Below, piece by piece: positions 34,102 to 43,666 of a stretch of 64,000 bases of DNA. Under the pieces are notes generated by a model. The model had not been told where the DNA came from. It did not search any database and saw nothing but the letters and a program-made list of their open reading frames with translations. Numbering within the stretch: the stretch's first letter is position 1; each line of letters begins with the position of its first letter. The stretch comes from Methylococcaceae bacterium (GTDB lineage: Bacteria > Pseudomonadota > Gammaproteobacteria > Methylococcales > Methylomonadaceae), in assembly GCA_013140705.1 (NCBI GenBank), contig JABFSH010000015.1, forward strand, positions 1 to 64,000. The letters run 5' to 3'. Position numbers and translations under genes: made by a program.

Positions 34102-35391
34102 CTATTGTTTTTCTGGTGCTGTTGCAGCGGGATTAACAGCGTCAACGGTTTTTTTTGTGGTTTCAGCCGGTTTCGTAGATAAATCGGGCTGAATGGTTTC
34201 AACCGGTTTCGAAGTGAGATCGGACTTGACGTCTTCGGCTGGTTCCGAAGTTAAATCGGCTGGATTGACCTCAACGGGTTTCATGGCTTTGTCTGTTTCA
34301 ATCCGGAGCTTGGTAATATCACGCAGCATTTTTAAGGACATGCTGATATCAGGGAACTGATTACGGATTTTAATGGCAGCCAACCTATTGAGTTCATCGG
34401 CCAGATTATTGGCTTCTGAATTTTGATTAAAGTGCTGTTCCAGCCATTTTTTAGCATCAGTTATACTGGACTGAAATATGGAATCATTGTGCTGTACCAA
34501 AGCAATTTTTATTATTTCCAGTTTAACGCGTAACTGCTCACGAATAAATCGAGCTTCTTCGGGCGTTAAAACAGCTTTGATGGGTTGATCGGTTCGCCTG
34601 ATGGTAACTATACCTTCTATTTCAGACATGGCTGAATCGAGTAAATTATTTGCTTTTTTGCTCTTGTCTTTTTCACCGAGAACATCATCCTTTGCAGGAG
34701 TTACTGTCCTGCCAGAATAAGGCAGTAACAGAGAAAGTTTTTCGACTTCGTCTTCCAGTGTTTGAATCGATGAATACATCCCAACTATGTCAGGGAGGGT
34801 AATGGTGCGAAGCGCGGCAATTTCCTTGGAAATTTGCTCGCGCACTTTGAATGCTGCGGCATCGCCGCTTTCTCTGAGGCGTTGATCGGCCGCTTCCAAG
34901 GCTTCACGAGTTGTGTTGACGTCACCGATCAAATGCAATCTTTCGTTTGCGATGCTGAGCAGGTATTCGGCGTCGGCAATTAACCAGTCGCCACGGGTCT
35001 TGCCCAGTTGGCGTTGAACTTGTTGTATGGCGTCAGTTAATTCCTTATGTGTGGCATCCAGTTTTTGATTATGTAATTGCGAGAAGTCGGCGAGAGTTTT
35101 AGTGAAATGGCTGTCCTTACCCGCGATATCGGTTTCCAGGGCGGCCAGCTGCGATTGGATTGCCACCAATTGAGATTGATAATCACCGATCTTTTTTGAC
35201 AGCTCTCCTTTAACTTCACCGCCTAATCCTGTTTGCTGATCTCGTAATTGCTGGAAAAGATAAAAACCTATACCTGCCAAGGTAAAGACAATGACAAGAA
35301 TAATTATGCCAAACCAGAATCCGCTACGCGAGCGATGGGCTTTTTTAGTATCGCCCATTTCTATTTCTTGTTGTTCACTCACTTCGGCCAC
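34102..35391 (-). CDS. hemX: HemX-family membrane protein
   Basis: HemX is the uroporphyrinogen-III C-methyltransferase-like partner of HemY in proteobacterial hem operons. Despite its old name, no methyltransferase domain is present. The 429-residue product has one membrane segment (about residues 25-47), then a long coiled coil (QQLRDQQTGLGGEVKGELSKKIG through ITLPDIVGMYS) and the conserved ADAEYLLSIANERLHLIGDV motif. The last ~60 residues are repeats of a Pro/Glu/Lys unit built around KPVE or SEPAE, likely disordered. It starts two bases after hemD. Confidence 0.88.
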   Translation of the reverse strand: MAEVSEQQEIEMGDTKKAHRSRSGFWFGIIILVIVFTLAGIGFYLFQQLRDQQTGLGGEVKGELSKKIGDYQSQLVAIQSQLAALETDIAGKDSHFTKTLADFSQLHNQKLDATHKELTDAIQQVQRQLGKTRGDWLIADAEYLLSIANERLHLIGDVNTTREALEAADQRLRESGDAAAFKVREQISKEIAALRTITLPDIVGMYSSIQTLEDEVEKLSLLLPYSGRTVTPAKDDVLGEKDKSKKANNLLDSAMSEIEGIVTIRRTDQPIKAVLTPEEARFIREQLRVKLEIIKIALVQHNDSIFQSSITDAKKWLEQHFNQNSEANNLADELNRLAAIKIRNQFPDISMSLKMLRDITKLRIETDKAMKPVEVNPADLTSEPAEDVKSDLTSKPVETIQPDLSTKPAETTKKTVDAVNPAATAPEKQ

Positions 35392-35392
35392 T

Positions 35393-36175
35393 TTATTCCT
35401 CGTTAATTAACGTTATTATTGTATTTAGAATTGCTTCGTCAGAAGGATTATCGGTCACCGCAATTCGTTTGAACCCCAATTGCCTGGCTATACTTTTAAT
35501 TCTTTCACTGACCACTACTAAGGGAATGTCAAATAATTGGTAGTGATATTCTTTACCGAGCATGTTCAATAAATTGTGCAATGCTTCGCCGCTAGTGATG
35601 GTGATGATATTCAGTTCATTGCGTATCAGCAACGAGATCACGGGCAAACTGTCGATATCGGGAATTACGCGTTGATAGGTTTCCAGATATTCAACCAGAA
35701 TTCCTTTACCTTTCAATGCATCAGCCAATTCTTCCCGGCCATCTCGGCCGCGTACAATCAAACAGCGGTGTCCTAAGCACAACTGCAATTGCGGCATGGC
35801 TTGTAAGGCCTCACTAGTAAAACCATTGGCCGGCGTGAGATCGACCGGTATTCCGGCGTTTTCCAGTGCTTGTGCCGTTGCGTGGCCAATAGCGGCAATT
35901 CTGGTTGACTTATGGGGTTCTATTTTGCCACCATTCGCCTGTAGAGCAAAATTTACTGCATTTGCGCTAATAAAAATAACCCAATGAAATCTGTCCAGAT
36001 TAGCCAGGACATTTTGGATAGTGCCCGAATCACCGTATTTTACAATTTCCAGACTTGGAAAAGGAACGGCTATGTAGCCGCGCTGAGCGATGAGTTGGCA
36101 CAGGTTGTCTGCCTGATGAACTGGACGGGTCACCAGTATGTGCGGGGCTTTTAACGTATCAGCCAAACAGCTCAT
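35393..36175 (-). CDS. hemD: Uroporphyrinogen-III synthase HemD
   Basis: HemD cyclises hydroxymethylbilane to uroporphyrinogen III. The 260-residue product shows the two-domain HemD pattern: [22 protein letters not shown] near the N-terminus, the [14 protein letters not shown] strand-turn, [15 protein letters not shown], and the C-terminal [15 protein letters not shown] and [21 protein letters not shown]. Sequence is weakly conserved in this family, but the context is decisive. It overlaps the end of hemC by 17 bases and is followed by hemX. Confidence 0.93.
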   Translation of the reverse strand: MSCLADTLKAPHILVTRPVHQADNLCQLIAQRGYIAVPFPSLEIVKYGDSGTIQNVLANLDRFHWVIFISANAVNFALQANGGKIEPHKSTRIAAIGHATAQALENAGIPVDLTPANGFTSEALQAMPQLQLCLGHRCLIVRGRDGREELADALKGKGILVEYLETYQRVIPDIDSLPVISLLIRNELNIITITSGEALHNLLNMLGKEYHYQLFDIPLVVVSERIKSIARQLGFKRIAVTDNPSDEAILNTIITLINEE

Positions 36176-37085
36176 TGAGAATTTTATCGGCGCCTAGCAC
36201 TATTAGGTCTTCCGCAACGTTTCGTCCGATAGCTTCAGCCTGTTCTAAATCGCCTGAATATTCTGTTCGATATATTACACGGCCATCAGGACTGCCGACT
36301 AAACCGCGCATAAAAAGTTTATTGCCTTTGCGCTGGGCAAAGCCGGCGATAGGTACCTGACAGCCACCATTCAGGCGTGCATTCATGGCTCTTTCGGCAG
36401 TTATGCACAAGCCGGTTTCCCAGTCATGCAAGACGCTGAGTAGTTCATTGATTTCAGGGTCATTGATACGGCATTCTATACCGATAGCGCCTTGCCCAAT
36501 AGCGGGTAAACTGATGTTGGTATCAAGAGCTTCAATAATGCGTTCAGACATGCCTAATCGTTTCAAGCCGGCCGATGCCAGGATGATTGCGTCGTATTCA
36601 CCTGCATCCAGTTTGGCAAGGCGAGTATTCACGTTACCCCTGAGTGGCAGTATCTCTGCGCCTGGAAATTTTTCCTTAATTTGGCATTGTCTTCGTAAAC
36701 TGGAGGTGCCTATTCTGGCATTGGCAGGTAGTTCTGCTAACGACTTAAAGTGATTGGCAACAAAGGCATCCGTTGGATCTTCTCGAATTAATATGGCCGC
36801 GAGGTGCAAGCCTTCAGGAAACTCCACGGGTACATCTTTCATTGAATGTACGGCGATGTCCGCCAGATCATCCAGAAGGCCTTGCTCTAATTCTTTAACG
36901 AAAAGACCCTTGCCTCCGACTTTGGCTAGTGGAGCGTCCAAAATTTTATCACCCCGCGTAATCATTTTAACAAGTTGCGTTTTAACGTCTGGAAATGTCA
37001 ACTCCAGAAGGTTAGCGACGTGTTGTGCCTGCCATAAGGCGAGTGGACTTTGCCGGGTGGCGATTCGAATGAGTTTGTCGGCCAA
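36159..37085 (-). CDS. hemC: Porphobilinogen deaminase HemC
   Basis: HemC polymerises four porphobilinogens into hydroxymethylbilane. The 308 residues include [21 protein letters not shown], the active-site region [44 protein letters not shown] and the dipyrromethane-cofactor cysteine in [13 protein letters not shown]. The protein is complete. It is first of hemC-hemD-hemX-hemY, with 97 bases separating it from a leftward MBL-fold gene. Confidence 0.96.
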   Translation of the reverse strand: MADKLIRIATRQSPLALWQAQHVANLLELTFPDVKTQLVKMITRGDKILDAPLAKVGGKGLFVKELEQGLLDDLADIAVHSMKDVPVEFPEGLHLAAILIREDPTDAFVANHFKSLAELPANARIGTSSLRRQCQIKEKFPGAEILPLRGNVNTRLAKLDAGEYDAIILASAGLKRLGMSERIIEALDTNISLPAIGQGAIGIECRINDPEINELLSVLHDWETGLCITAERAMNARLNGGCQVPIAGFAQRKGNKLFMRGLVGSPDGRVIYRTEYSGDLEQAEAIGRNVAEDLIVLGADKILNELFG

Positions 37086-37182
37086 AAGATATTACCTTCA
37101 TTTTAAAATCAATATTCTTATTGTAACTCTACAAATGACAGTAGGGATCAGAAATATTGTCACGACCTGTGTTCAGGATTGG

Positions 37183-37782
37183 TTAAAGGGATCTTGCCAG
37201 TCGATGCAGGGCTTCACCTCCGTGCGTAAATAATGGCCATCCGTCACCTGGAAGCACTGCCTTAATTCCAGGCAGATTGGCAATGCGTTTAACGGATTGA
37301 ATGGCTTCGTTACGGTCGGTCAGTTTTACATCGGGAAGAAGGCATAGTTCACCGGCAACATGGCAGCGGATTAAATCGCCGGTAATTAATGTGTTGTGGT
37401 CCAATAGCAGGGCGAGTTCTCCTGGGGTTTTAGAGCCATTAAGTTGGTAAGCGACTAACCCGGGTACAATTTCCTCATTGTCTTCAAGCCAGTATTTACA
37501 GGTGATGGGAAAACAATCTTCTTCTGCGGCGGGACCATAAATCAGTGCACCAGTAACATTGGAAATGTGCTCAGCATCCCTGCAATGATCACTGTTAGTA
37601 ATGACTATAAAATGTACGCCACCTAAACGTTGCAGATGGCTGTGATCATGGTCCGAAAGGGGTAATGGATCGATTAAAACGTTACCACCGTCACGGAGCC
37701 AGAGTACGCTGTGAAAATCCAAATTGCGCGCTTCATCAAATTTTGACCAGCCGAATAAATCTCTTCTGTGTAATTGTTTCAT
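37183..37782 (-). CDS. Metallo-beta-lactamase-fold protein, metal site altered
   Basis: I start this at 37782 (MKQLHRRDLFGW), with AAGGAGA upstream. The 199-residue product has the MBL-fold layout: NVLIDPLPLS, then VHFIVITNSDHCRDAE where the canonical HxHxDH would be, then TLITGDLIRCH and VLPGDGWPLF. Only the Asp-His of the usual metal-ligand motif is kept at the first site and several His ligands are missing. Metal binding or hydrolase activity is therefore uncertain. It sits just upstream of hemC on the same strand. Confidence 0.75.
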   Translation of the reverse strand: MKQLHRRDLFGWSKFDEARNLDFHSVLWLRDGGNVLIDPLPLSDHDHSHLQRLGGVHFIVITNSDHCRDAEHISNVTGALIYGPAAEEDCFPITCKYWLEDNEEIVPGLVAYQLNGSKTPGELALLLDHNTLITGDLIRCHVAGELCLLPDVKLTDRNEAIQSVKRIANLPGIKAVLPGDGWPLFTHGGEALHRLARSL

Positions 37783-37815
37783 TGAAAGTCTCCTTCCGAT
37801 CATTATACCTATTAT

Positions 37816-38037
37816 TCAGCTGGAAAAGTTGCTGGATCTGGAGAGTTTAAGGCTTGCGAGGTGGTTTTGCCGGCGTTGATTAGCATTCGCTAAATACTGT
37901 TTTCGGGTTTTTTCATCTGCATTTGTCCAGTTTGTAATTTCATGTAATGAACGAAAACAACCTAGACAGATATCGTTATTATCGAGACAACAATTTCTGA
38001 TACAGGGTGAGGATATTGAATGGTGATTGCGTGTCAT
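37816..38037 (-). CDS. DUF1289 small cysteine protein
   Basis: The 73-residue product carries the DUF1289 signature: SSPCIRNCCLDNNDICLGCFRSLHEITNW, with four cysteines spaced as in a metal or Fe-S site. The family has no established function and is often next to metabolic or redox genes. It is the first gene of the leftward group ahead of the MBL-fold gene (13 bases from its promoter-side end), and divergent from cheY. Confidence 0.85.
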   Translation of the reverse strand: MTRNHHSISSPCIRNCCLDNNDICLGCFRSLHEITNWTNADEKTRKQYLANANQRRQNHLASLKLSRSSNFSS

Positions 38038-38296
38038 AGAGCGATAGCGGGTAGATATATGACTATATGGGAGCGCGTAACTATACTTAATAGAATGAGA
38101 CTTAGTCGAGCCTGCCCAACATTGAAAATAGACGCTTCTGCCTGAAGAATTTAGTTTAAATTCAATAAACAGCAGGCACTAAATTCTTTTACAAGAATAC
38201 GACACAAAAAAATTCTTTAACTATACTTTCAAAAAACGATTATTAGATCACATCAAACAGTCGTTTTTGCTTAAAAATACAACAATGGAGAAAACA

Positions 38297-38659
38297 ATGG
38301 CAAGTATTCTTGCAGTTGACGATTCAGCGTCGATGAGAAAAATGGTTACCTTTACTCTCAAAGGTGCTGGTTATGACGTCGAAGAGGCAGTAGATGGGGT
38401 TGATGCATTAACCAAAGCGCAATTCAGGCAATTTGATTGCATTGTTACTGATGTCAATATGCCCAATAAGGATGGTATTACTCTGATTAGAGATTTACGA
38501 TCACTGCCAGAATACAAATATATTCCTATGCTGATGTTGACTACTGAGTCAGGAATGGAAAAAAAACAGGAAGGTAAAGCGGCTGGCGCTACGGGTTGGA
38601 TAGTTAAGCCTTTTGACCCCGATCAGTTATTAAAGACCTTAAAGAAGGTTTTAGGTTAA
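38297..38659 (+). CDS. cheY: Chemotaxis response regulator CheY
   Basis: CheY is phosphorylated by CheA and binds the flagellar switch. I start it at 38297 (MASILAVDDSASMRKMV), with GGAGAA upstream. The 120 residues are a single receiver domain. The acidic pair lies in VDDS, the phosphoacceptor Asp in CIVTDVNMPNKDG, Thr in MLMLTTES, and Lys in WIVKPF. The pattern is of the Pseudomonas/Rhizobium-type TDVNMP CheY in a cluster headed by cheY-cheA-cheW. It is first in the chemotaxis operon. Confidence 0.94.
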   Translation: MASILAVDDSASMRKMVTFTLKGAGYDVEEAVDGVDALTKAQFRQFDCIVTDVNMPNKDGITLIRDLRSLPEYKYIPMLMLTTESGMEKKQEGKAAGATGWIVKPFDPDQLLKTLKKVLG

Positions 38660-38699
38660 TAACATCAATATATTTTGTTAGGGATATTCGGGTAAGTTT

Positions 38700-40817
38700 A
38701 TGTCTATCGATATGTCACAATTTCACCAAGTCTTTTTCGAAGAGTGTTTCGAGGGACTGGAAGCGATGGAGTCCGGGCTTTTAAATCTTGATACTGGAGA
38801 TATTGATTCAGAGGTTATCAATACCATTTTTAGAGGAGCTCATTCCATAAAAGGAGGTAGCGGAACCTTTGGTTTCAATGAAGTCGCTGACTTTACTCAT
38901 ATCATGGAAACCCTTCTCGACGAAATGCGAGATGGACGCAGAAAAGTGACTCAACCCGCGATTGATGTTTTATTGGGATCTGTTGATTGTCTCAGATCCA
39001 TGTTAACTTCAATTCAAGCCGAAGAAAAAATCGATACCGCTACGGTTAAGAAACATAAAACAGCGCTGGAAATTGAGCTGAATGGTTCTGCTAAACAATC
39101 AGATTCCACTCCTGCAACTGAGCAAGAGAGAGAAATTGAAATGGAAACTGCAAGCTCAACTGAAACCGTTGTAAAAGAAGATTTCGAATTGACGACTCAA
39201 GGATGGAAGATCGCATTTTGCCCGTATTTAGATCTACTAAAAACGGGTAATGATCCGGTCAGAATGTTTCGTGAACTTGCTGAATTGGGTGAGTTTAAGG
39301 CATCTGTCAATATTCAAGACATACCCGATTTTTATGAATTGGATCCGGAGGAATGCAACTTATCCTGGGATCTTAAAGTTCTTGGTGATATTCCGCTGAA
39401 AGAAATTCAGGAAATTTTTAATTGGGTTGAGGGTGATTGTGAACTCGAAATCCGACCTTTAGAAAAAAAAACAGCTAAATCAACGCCAGTTGAAAAAAAA
39501 ATAGGAACTGAACCTTCATTGACAAATACAGATTTTGACGAATCAGAATCAGTTGTTAAAGAAGTGAAAGCCAAATTAAATAGCGATACCACCGTAAAAT
39601 CAGAAACACAACAGTCTGACAGTGATCCCTCCAAGACATCTGTCAAAGCCTCAAGCTCAATCCGAGTAGACACAGCTAAAATTGATGCATTGATCAACAT
39701 GGTCGGCGAGGTGGTTATTACTCAGTCGATGTTGGGATTGATTGGTGAAAATTTTGTCATGGACCAGCTGGCTCAGCTAAAAAGAGGTTTGTCTCAGCTT
39801 GAGCGTCACACGCGTGATTTGCAACAAAGCGTCATGAATATTCGGATGTTGCCGATCAGTTTTGTATTTAGTCGATTTCCTCGTTTGGTACATGATATCA
39901 GCGGTAAATTGGGCAAAAAAATTGAAATGAAGCTGGTAGGGGAAAACACTGAAGTTGATAAAGCTGTTGTTGAATTAATTAATGATCCCTTGGTACACCT
40001 TATTCGTAACAGCCTTGATCATGGTATTGAGATGCCCACTGAACGAGTAGCGGCAGGTAAGCCTGAAACAGGCACTATAGAGTTAAAAGCCTATCACCGT
40101 GGTGGTCACATCGTTATAGAAATTATTGATGATGGGCGAGGTCTGGACCGGAAAAAGTTAATCGCAAAAGCAATAGAAAAAGGACTCATTGATGAAAACA
40201 TCGTATTAAGCGACAAACAAGCCTTTGAGTTAATTTTTATGCCTGGTTTCTCAACGGCTGAAAGTATTACGGATATCTCTGGTCGAGGTGTTGGCATGGA
40301 TGTCGTTAGAAGAAATATTCAAGCGTTAGGCGGGAATATAGAAATTATTTCGGATTTCGGTAAAGGAACCACGATATCAATTCACCTGCCATTAACTTTG
40401 GCAATTCTCGATGGCCAATCAGTTGCTGTTGGTGACGAAACTTACATTGTGCCCCTAGTTTCAATAATCGAATCAATTAACATTACTGAGAAAATGCTTA
40501 ATAAAGTGGCAGGTAAAGGTGAGACTTTTCGCTTGCGCAATCAATACATACCCATCATAAGGATGCACGAAATTTTTAATGTGCAGCCGCAAAATAAATC
40601 TAAATCGGCGGAAGGTGTCGTTGTCGTGGTCGAGGGGCAGGGCGCTCTTTGTGGTTTGTTTGTAGATGACCTGCTAGGACAGCAACAAGTGGTAATCAAA
40701 TCACTAGAGGCCAATTATCGGCGAGTGGAAGGTGTTTCTGGCGCGACCATTCTAGGCGATGGGTCTGTTGCCCTGATTCTTGACGTTCCGGGCTTAGTCA
40801 GGTTCTCAAATCGCTAA
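38700..40817 (+). CDS. cheA: Chemotaxis histidine kinase CheA
   Basis: CheA phosphorylates CheY and CheB in response to receptor state. The 705-residue product has an N-terminal Hpt domain with His48 in the AHSIKGG motif. A linker domain follows at ~165-255 (WKIAFCPYLDLLKTGNDPVRMFRELAELG), then a dimerisation region (~320-400). The kinase ATP site has the N box HLIRNSLDHGIE, DDGRGLD and GRGVGMDVV. The C-terminal CheW-like domain starts near residue 575. All key motifs are intact. It lies 40 bases after cheY. Confidence 0.96.
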   Translation: MSIDMSQFHQVFFEECFEGLEAMESGLLNLDTGDIDSEVINTIFRGAHSIKGGSGTFGFNEVADFTHIMETLLDEMRDGRRKVTQPAIDVLLGSVDCLRSMLTSIQAEEKIDTATVKKHKTALEIELNGSAKQSDSTPATEQEREIEMETASSTETVVKEDFELTTQGWKIAFCPYLDLLKTGNDPVRMFRELAELGEFKASVNIQDIPDFYELDPEECNLSWDLKVLGDIPLKEIQEIFNWVEGDCELEIRPLEKKTAKSTPVEKKIGTEPSLTNTDFDESESVVKEVKAKLNSDTTVKSETQQSDSDPSKTSVKASSSIRVDTAKIDALINMVGEVVITQSMLGLIGENFVMDQLAQLKRGLSQLERHTRDLQQSVMNIRMLPISFVFSRFPRLVHDISGKLGKKIEMKLVGENTEVDKAVVELINDPLVHLIRNSLDHGIEMPTERVAAGKPETGTIELKAYHRGGHIVIEIIDDGRGLDRKKLIAKAIEKGLIDENIVLSDKQAFELIFMPGFSTAESITDISGRGVGMDVVRRNIQALGGNIEIISDFGKGTTISIHLPLTLAILDGQSVAVGDETYIVPLVSIIESINITEKMLNKVAGKGETFRLRNQYIPIIRMHEIFNVQPQNKSKSAEGVVVVVEGQGALCGLFVDDLLGQQQVVIKSLEANYRRVEGVSGATILGDGSVALILDVPGLVRFSNR

Positions 40818-40841
40818 TAAGCATCCAATGTTGGTATAACC

Positions 40842-41369
40842 ATGAAAGCTACTATGACTCAAGAATCTGAAACCAAAGACAGTGATCAAAATCGATACAA
40901 CAAAAAACTCGATAATGCGGCTCAATATTTGAGTTTTGCACTTGGTAGAGAAGAATACGGCGTTGATATATTACGTGTTCAGGAAATTCGGAGTTGGGAA
41001 CCCGTATCAAGAATTCCTAATGTTCCTTTTTATGAAAAAGGTGTGGTTAATTTGCGTGGCTCTATCGTGCCGATTATTGATTTAAGAGAACGATTTCGTT
41101 TGAAATTTGCAGAATATACGCCTTTGACAGTTGTCGTTGTTTTACAAACCAGTGATAGCAATAAAACCAGAACCATGGGCGTCGTAGTGGATTCTGTGTC
41201 CGATGTTATTACTGTCGACAAAACCAAAATTCAGGATGCGCCAGATTTTGGCACCAAAGTCAGTAATGAATTTATTAGTGGTCTTGTCTCAGTCAATGAG
41301 CGCATGGTCATGTTGCTTGATGTAGACAAGTTACTCAAGCTGGAAGATCTGGAGTTGAGTGAAAATTGA
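40842..41369 (+). CDS. cheW: Chemotaxis coupling protein CheW (first copy)
   Basis: CheW couples receptors to CheA. The 175-residue product has a ~30-residue polar N-terminal extension and a CheW domain with the usual LSFALGREEYGVDILRVQEIRSWE opening, VVNLRGSIVPIIDLRERF and the closing MVMLLDVDKLL. It follows cheA by 24 bases. A paralogue lies 1.0 kb downstream, beyond the PAS gene. Confidence 0.95.
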   Translation: MKATMTQESETKDSDQNRYNKKLDNAAQYLSFALGREEYGVDILRVQEIRSWEPVSRIPNVPFYEKGVVNLRGSIVPIIDLRERFRLKFAEYTPLTVVVVLQTSDSNKTRTMGVVVDSVSDVITVDKTKIQDAPDFGTKVSNEFISGLVSVNERMVMLLDVDKLLKLEDLELSEN

Positions 41370-41432
41370 TGTGCACTAATTTTCTTTGTGCAAAACAGAA
41401 TGCAGAGACGTTTGTAGTTTGGAGACTGCAAA

Positions 41433-42230
41433 ATGAAACCTGATTTCCCCGTAAGTAACCCTGAAATTCTGATGCAAAAGAGCCAAATATTAGTTATGAA
41501 AACCGACTTATCAGGCAAAATTACTTACGGCAATGATACATTTCTGGAGTTGACAGGCATTACCCGTCATGAGCTCATGGGAGCTGCCCACAGCATCATT
41601 CGGCATCCCGATATACCAACAGAAGTTTATATAGACATTGGTGAGTCATTAAGTGCTCTGAAACCTTGGACTGGAATTTTAAAAGGCAAAACCAAGAAAG
41701 GAAGTTTTTTCTGGTTTGAATCCAATGCAATTCCATTATTTAAAAATGGCAAAGTGTGTGATCACTTGCTTGTAAGGTATAAACCGACACCAGAACAAAT
41801 TGAAATAGCAAAAACGTTATACCTGAAAATTAATCAAAAAAAGGCAACATTAATGCCAGTCGGATTTTCCCTTTTGTTTAAAGCTATTCGTGAAATAACG
41901 ATCTGGAAAAAAATGGCACTTGCGACATCGCTATTTTTGTTACCACTCGTTTTATTTATGTATAAATTATTTGTAGTTCACGATTTTGTTGTTTGGGGTG
42001 GAGTTTTTTCATTGGCAGCTTTTGCGACAGCCCTAATTGCGAGTTTGACATTGCTTGTTCGCAACTCCTTGGAAAACAGTGCATTTATTCTCTATTCCAT
42101 GGCAAATGGCCAATTCAGAAACAAAATAGATCTGAATCGAAATGATCAGTTAGGCGACTTTTTTCGGGGAATTTATTCAACACAAGTAAAAATGAATTCT
42201 CATATGCGCACAATCCACAAAAAACGATGA
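41433..42230 (+). CDS. Aer-like PAS receptor without signalling domain
   Basis: The 265-residue product has an Aer-type PAS domain (residues ~15-125). Its Aer-like features are SIIRHPDIPTEVYIDI and WTGILKGKTKKGSFFWFESNAIP, where Aer binds FAD. Two membrane segments follow (about 161-181 and 186-209), and then a HAMP-like stretch (SMANGQFRNKIDLNRNDQLGDFFRGIYSTQVK). It stops at 265. The ~250-residue methyl-accepting signalling hairpin of Aer is absent, and the same frame past the stop does not restore it. It lies between two cheW genes where such clusters encode a receptor. FAD binding is inferred from motif similarity. Confidence 0.85.
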   Translation: MKPDFPVSNPEILMQKSQILVMKTDLSGKITYGNDTFLELTGITRHELMGAAHSIIRHPDIPTEVYIDIGESLSALKPWTGILKGKTKKGSFFWFESNAIPLFKNGKVCDHLLVRYKPTPEQIEIAKTLYLKINQKKATLMPVGFSLLFKAIREITIWKKMALATSLFLLPLVLFMYKLFVVHDFVVWGGVFSLAAFATALIASLTLLVRNSLENSAFILYSMANGQFRNKIDLNRNDQLGDFFRGIYSTQVKMNSHMRTIHKKR

Positions 42231-42400
42231 TAAACAAACTCAAGGCATCAATCACGAAAACAACACCACAAATTAGTAAGGACATGACTAATCCAGCGCA
42301 ATATCTGGAAAAATATCCGTTAATAATAACGAGTGGGAAGAGTTTTGATCTTGAATGGTAACGGAATGGTCGGGACAGTTAATATGCAGGAAATTTAAAT

Positions 42401-42892
42401 ATGACAACCAAATCACAGCTTAATGATAATCGGATAGAACAATTTCTTACCTTCCAGCTTGCTGGTGAAGCCTATGGCGTAGAAATTTTAAAAGTCCAGG
42501 AAATTCGAGGATGGGAAGCCGTTCGTGTCATGCCTAATACGCCTAAATTTATTAAAGGTGTTTTGAACCTTCGCGGTTCGGTGGTGCCTATTATTGATTT
42601 ACGCGAGCGATTTTCTCTGGAACGCTCAGACTATTCGTCAAAGACCGTCGTAATTGTTCTTTGCGTTGAACATGGTAATAGTCCATTTGTGATGGGTATC
42701 GTTGCTGATGCCGTTTCTGATGTACTGGATATTAAAATCGACGAAATAAAAAAATCGCCTAATTTAGGGTCAAAAATTAATACACGTTATATGAGAGGCA
42801 TGCATGTTTATAAACAAAACATGATCATGCTGCTTGATGTTGATAAATTACTCAACCCAGATGAGGTTGAGGGTCTTGATGCTATAGGCTGA
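42401..42892 (+). CDS. cheW: Chemotaxis coupling protein CheW (second copy)
   Basis: The 163-residue CheW is closely related to the first copy: FLTFQLAGEAYGVEILKVQEIRGWE, VLNLRGSVVPIIDLRERFSL, and the closing MIMLLDVDKLLN. It lacks the long N-terminal extension. Upstream, 42231-42400 carries no gene that I recognise. It is followed three bases later by a ParA-type ATPase gene, a pairing known from array-positioning modules (ParC with a CheW-like partner). The two cheW genes suggest coupling to two receptor types or a mixed ring. Confidence 0.93.
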   Translation: MTTKSQLNDNRIEQFLTFQLAGEAYGVEILKVQEIRGWEAVRVMPNTPKFIKGVLNLRGSVVPIIDLRERFSLERSDYSSKTVVIVLCVEHGNSPFVMGIVADAVSDVLDIKIDEIKKSPNLGSKINTRYMRGMHVYKQNMIMLLDVDKLLNPDEVEGLDAIG

Positions 42893-42895
42893 TCA

Positions 42896-43666
42896 GTGAG
42901 AGTAGTGACTGTTATAAACCAGAAGGGAGGGGTTGGTAAAACTACCACTACAGTGAACTTATGTCACGCTCTAGCTCAATTAGGAAAAAAAATTACAGCA
43001 ATTGACCTTGATCCTCAGGGCCATTTGGCCATCTCCTTTGGTGTCCATTCACAACACCAAGGCGGCATTGGGGAAGTGTTGCTTAAAGAAAAAACTATCA
43101 AGCAGCAAATAGTAAATGTTAGAAATAATCTTCAATTAATTACGGCGGGTTCAAGGTTGAAGGATATTGAGCAGTTGACGGGAAATGATACGCCGCGAGG
43201 AGTTTTATTGAAAAATGCCATAAAAGGGAGTTTCGATGATCAGGATTTTGTCTTCATTGATTGCCCACCTTCGTCAGGCCTATTGATTGCAAATGCATTA
43301 ATTGCAACGGATGATATTTTGATTCCTATGACGGGTGACTTTCTCTCCCTGCAAGGCCTCTCTCATTTGATGGCTACAGTAAAACGGTTCGAAAAGTCTT
43401 TAAAGAAAGAATACAAATCATTATTGGTCATTTCGCGTTTTGCTCAAACCAGAAGGATTTCTACGCAAGTGCTCACCAGTTTGCGCTCTTATTTTCCGGG
43501 CAAAATCCTGGCGACGATTATTAGGGAAGCAGCCGTTCTAGCAGAGTGTCCAAGTTTCGGTAAAACAATTTTTGAATATAGTCCAAAAAGTCGTTCAGCC
43601 AGTGATTTTCTGAGTTTGGCTAACGACTTTCTTGAAGGTAGGGTGATGTATGGTAACGAGCGATAA
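42896..43666 (+). CDS. ParA/ParC-type ATPase of the chemotaxis cluster
   Basis: ParA-like ATPases in chemotaxis operons (ParC, PpfA) place receptor arrays at poles or partition them. The 256-residue product starts with a GTG (MRVVTVINQKGGVGKTTTTVN) and has the deviant Walker A KGGVGKTT, DLDPQGHL, and the Walker B VFIDCPPSSG. The length fits ParA without an N-terminal DNA-binding helix. It begins three bases after the second cheW stop and overlaps the STAS gene by 17 bases. Confidence 0.92.
   Translation: MRVVTVINQKGGVGKTTTTVNLCHALAQLGKKITAIDLDPQGHLAISFGVHSQHQGGIGEVLLKEKTIKQQIVNVRNNLQLITAGSRLKDIEQLTGNDTPRGVLLKNAIKGSFDDQDFVFIDCPPSSGLLIANALIATDDILIPMTGDFLSLQGLSHLMATVKRFEKSLKKEYKSLLVISRFAQTRRISTQVLTSLRSYFPGKILATIIREAAVLAECPSFGKTIFEYSPKSRSASDFLSLANDFLEGRVMYGNER

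Noticed and set aside
42231-42400. Possible continuation of the PAS receptor
   Set aside because: I read all frames past the stop and found no receptor signalling sequence, so a simple frameshift does not explain the short protein.
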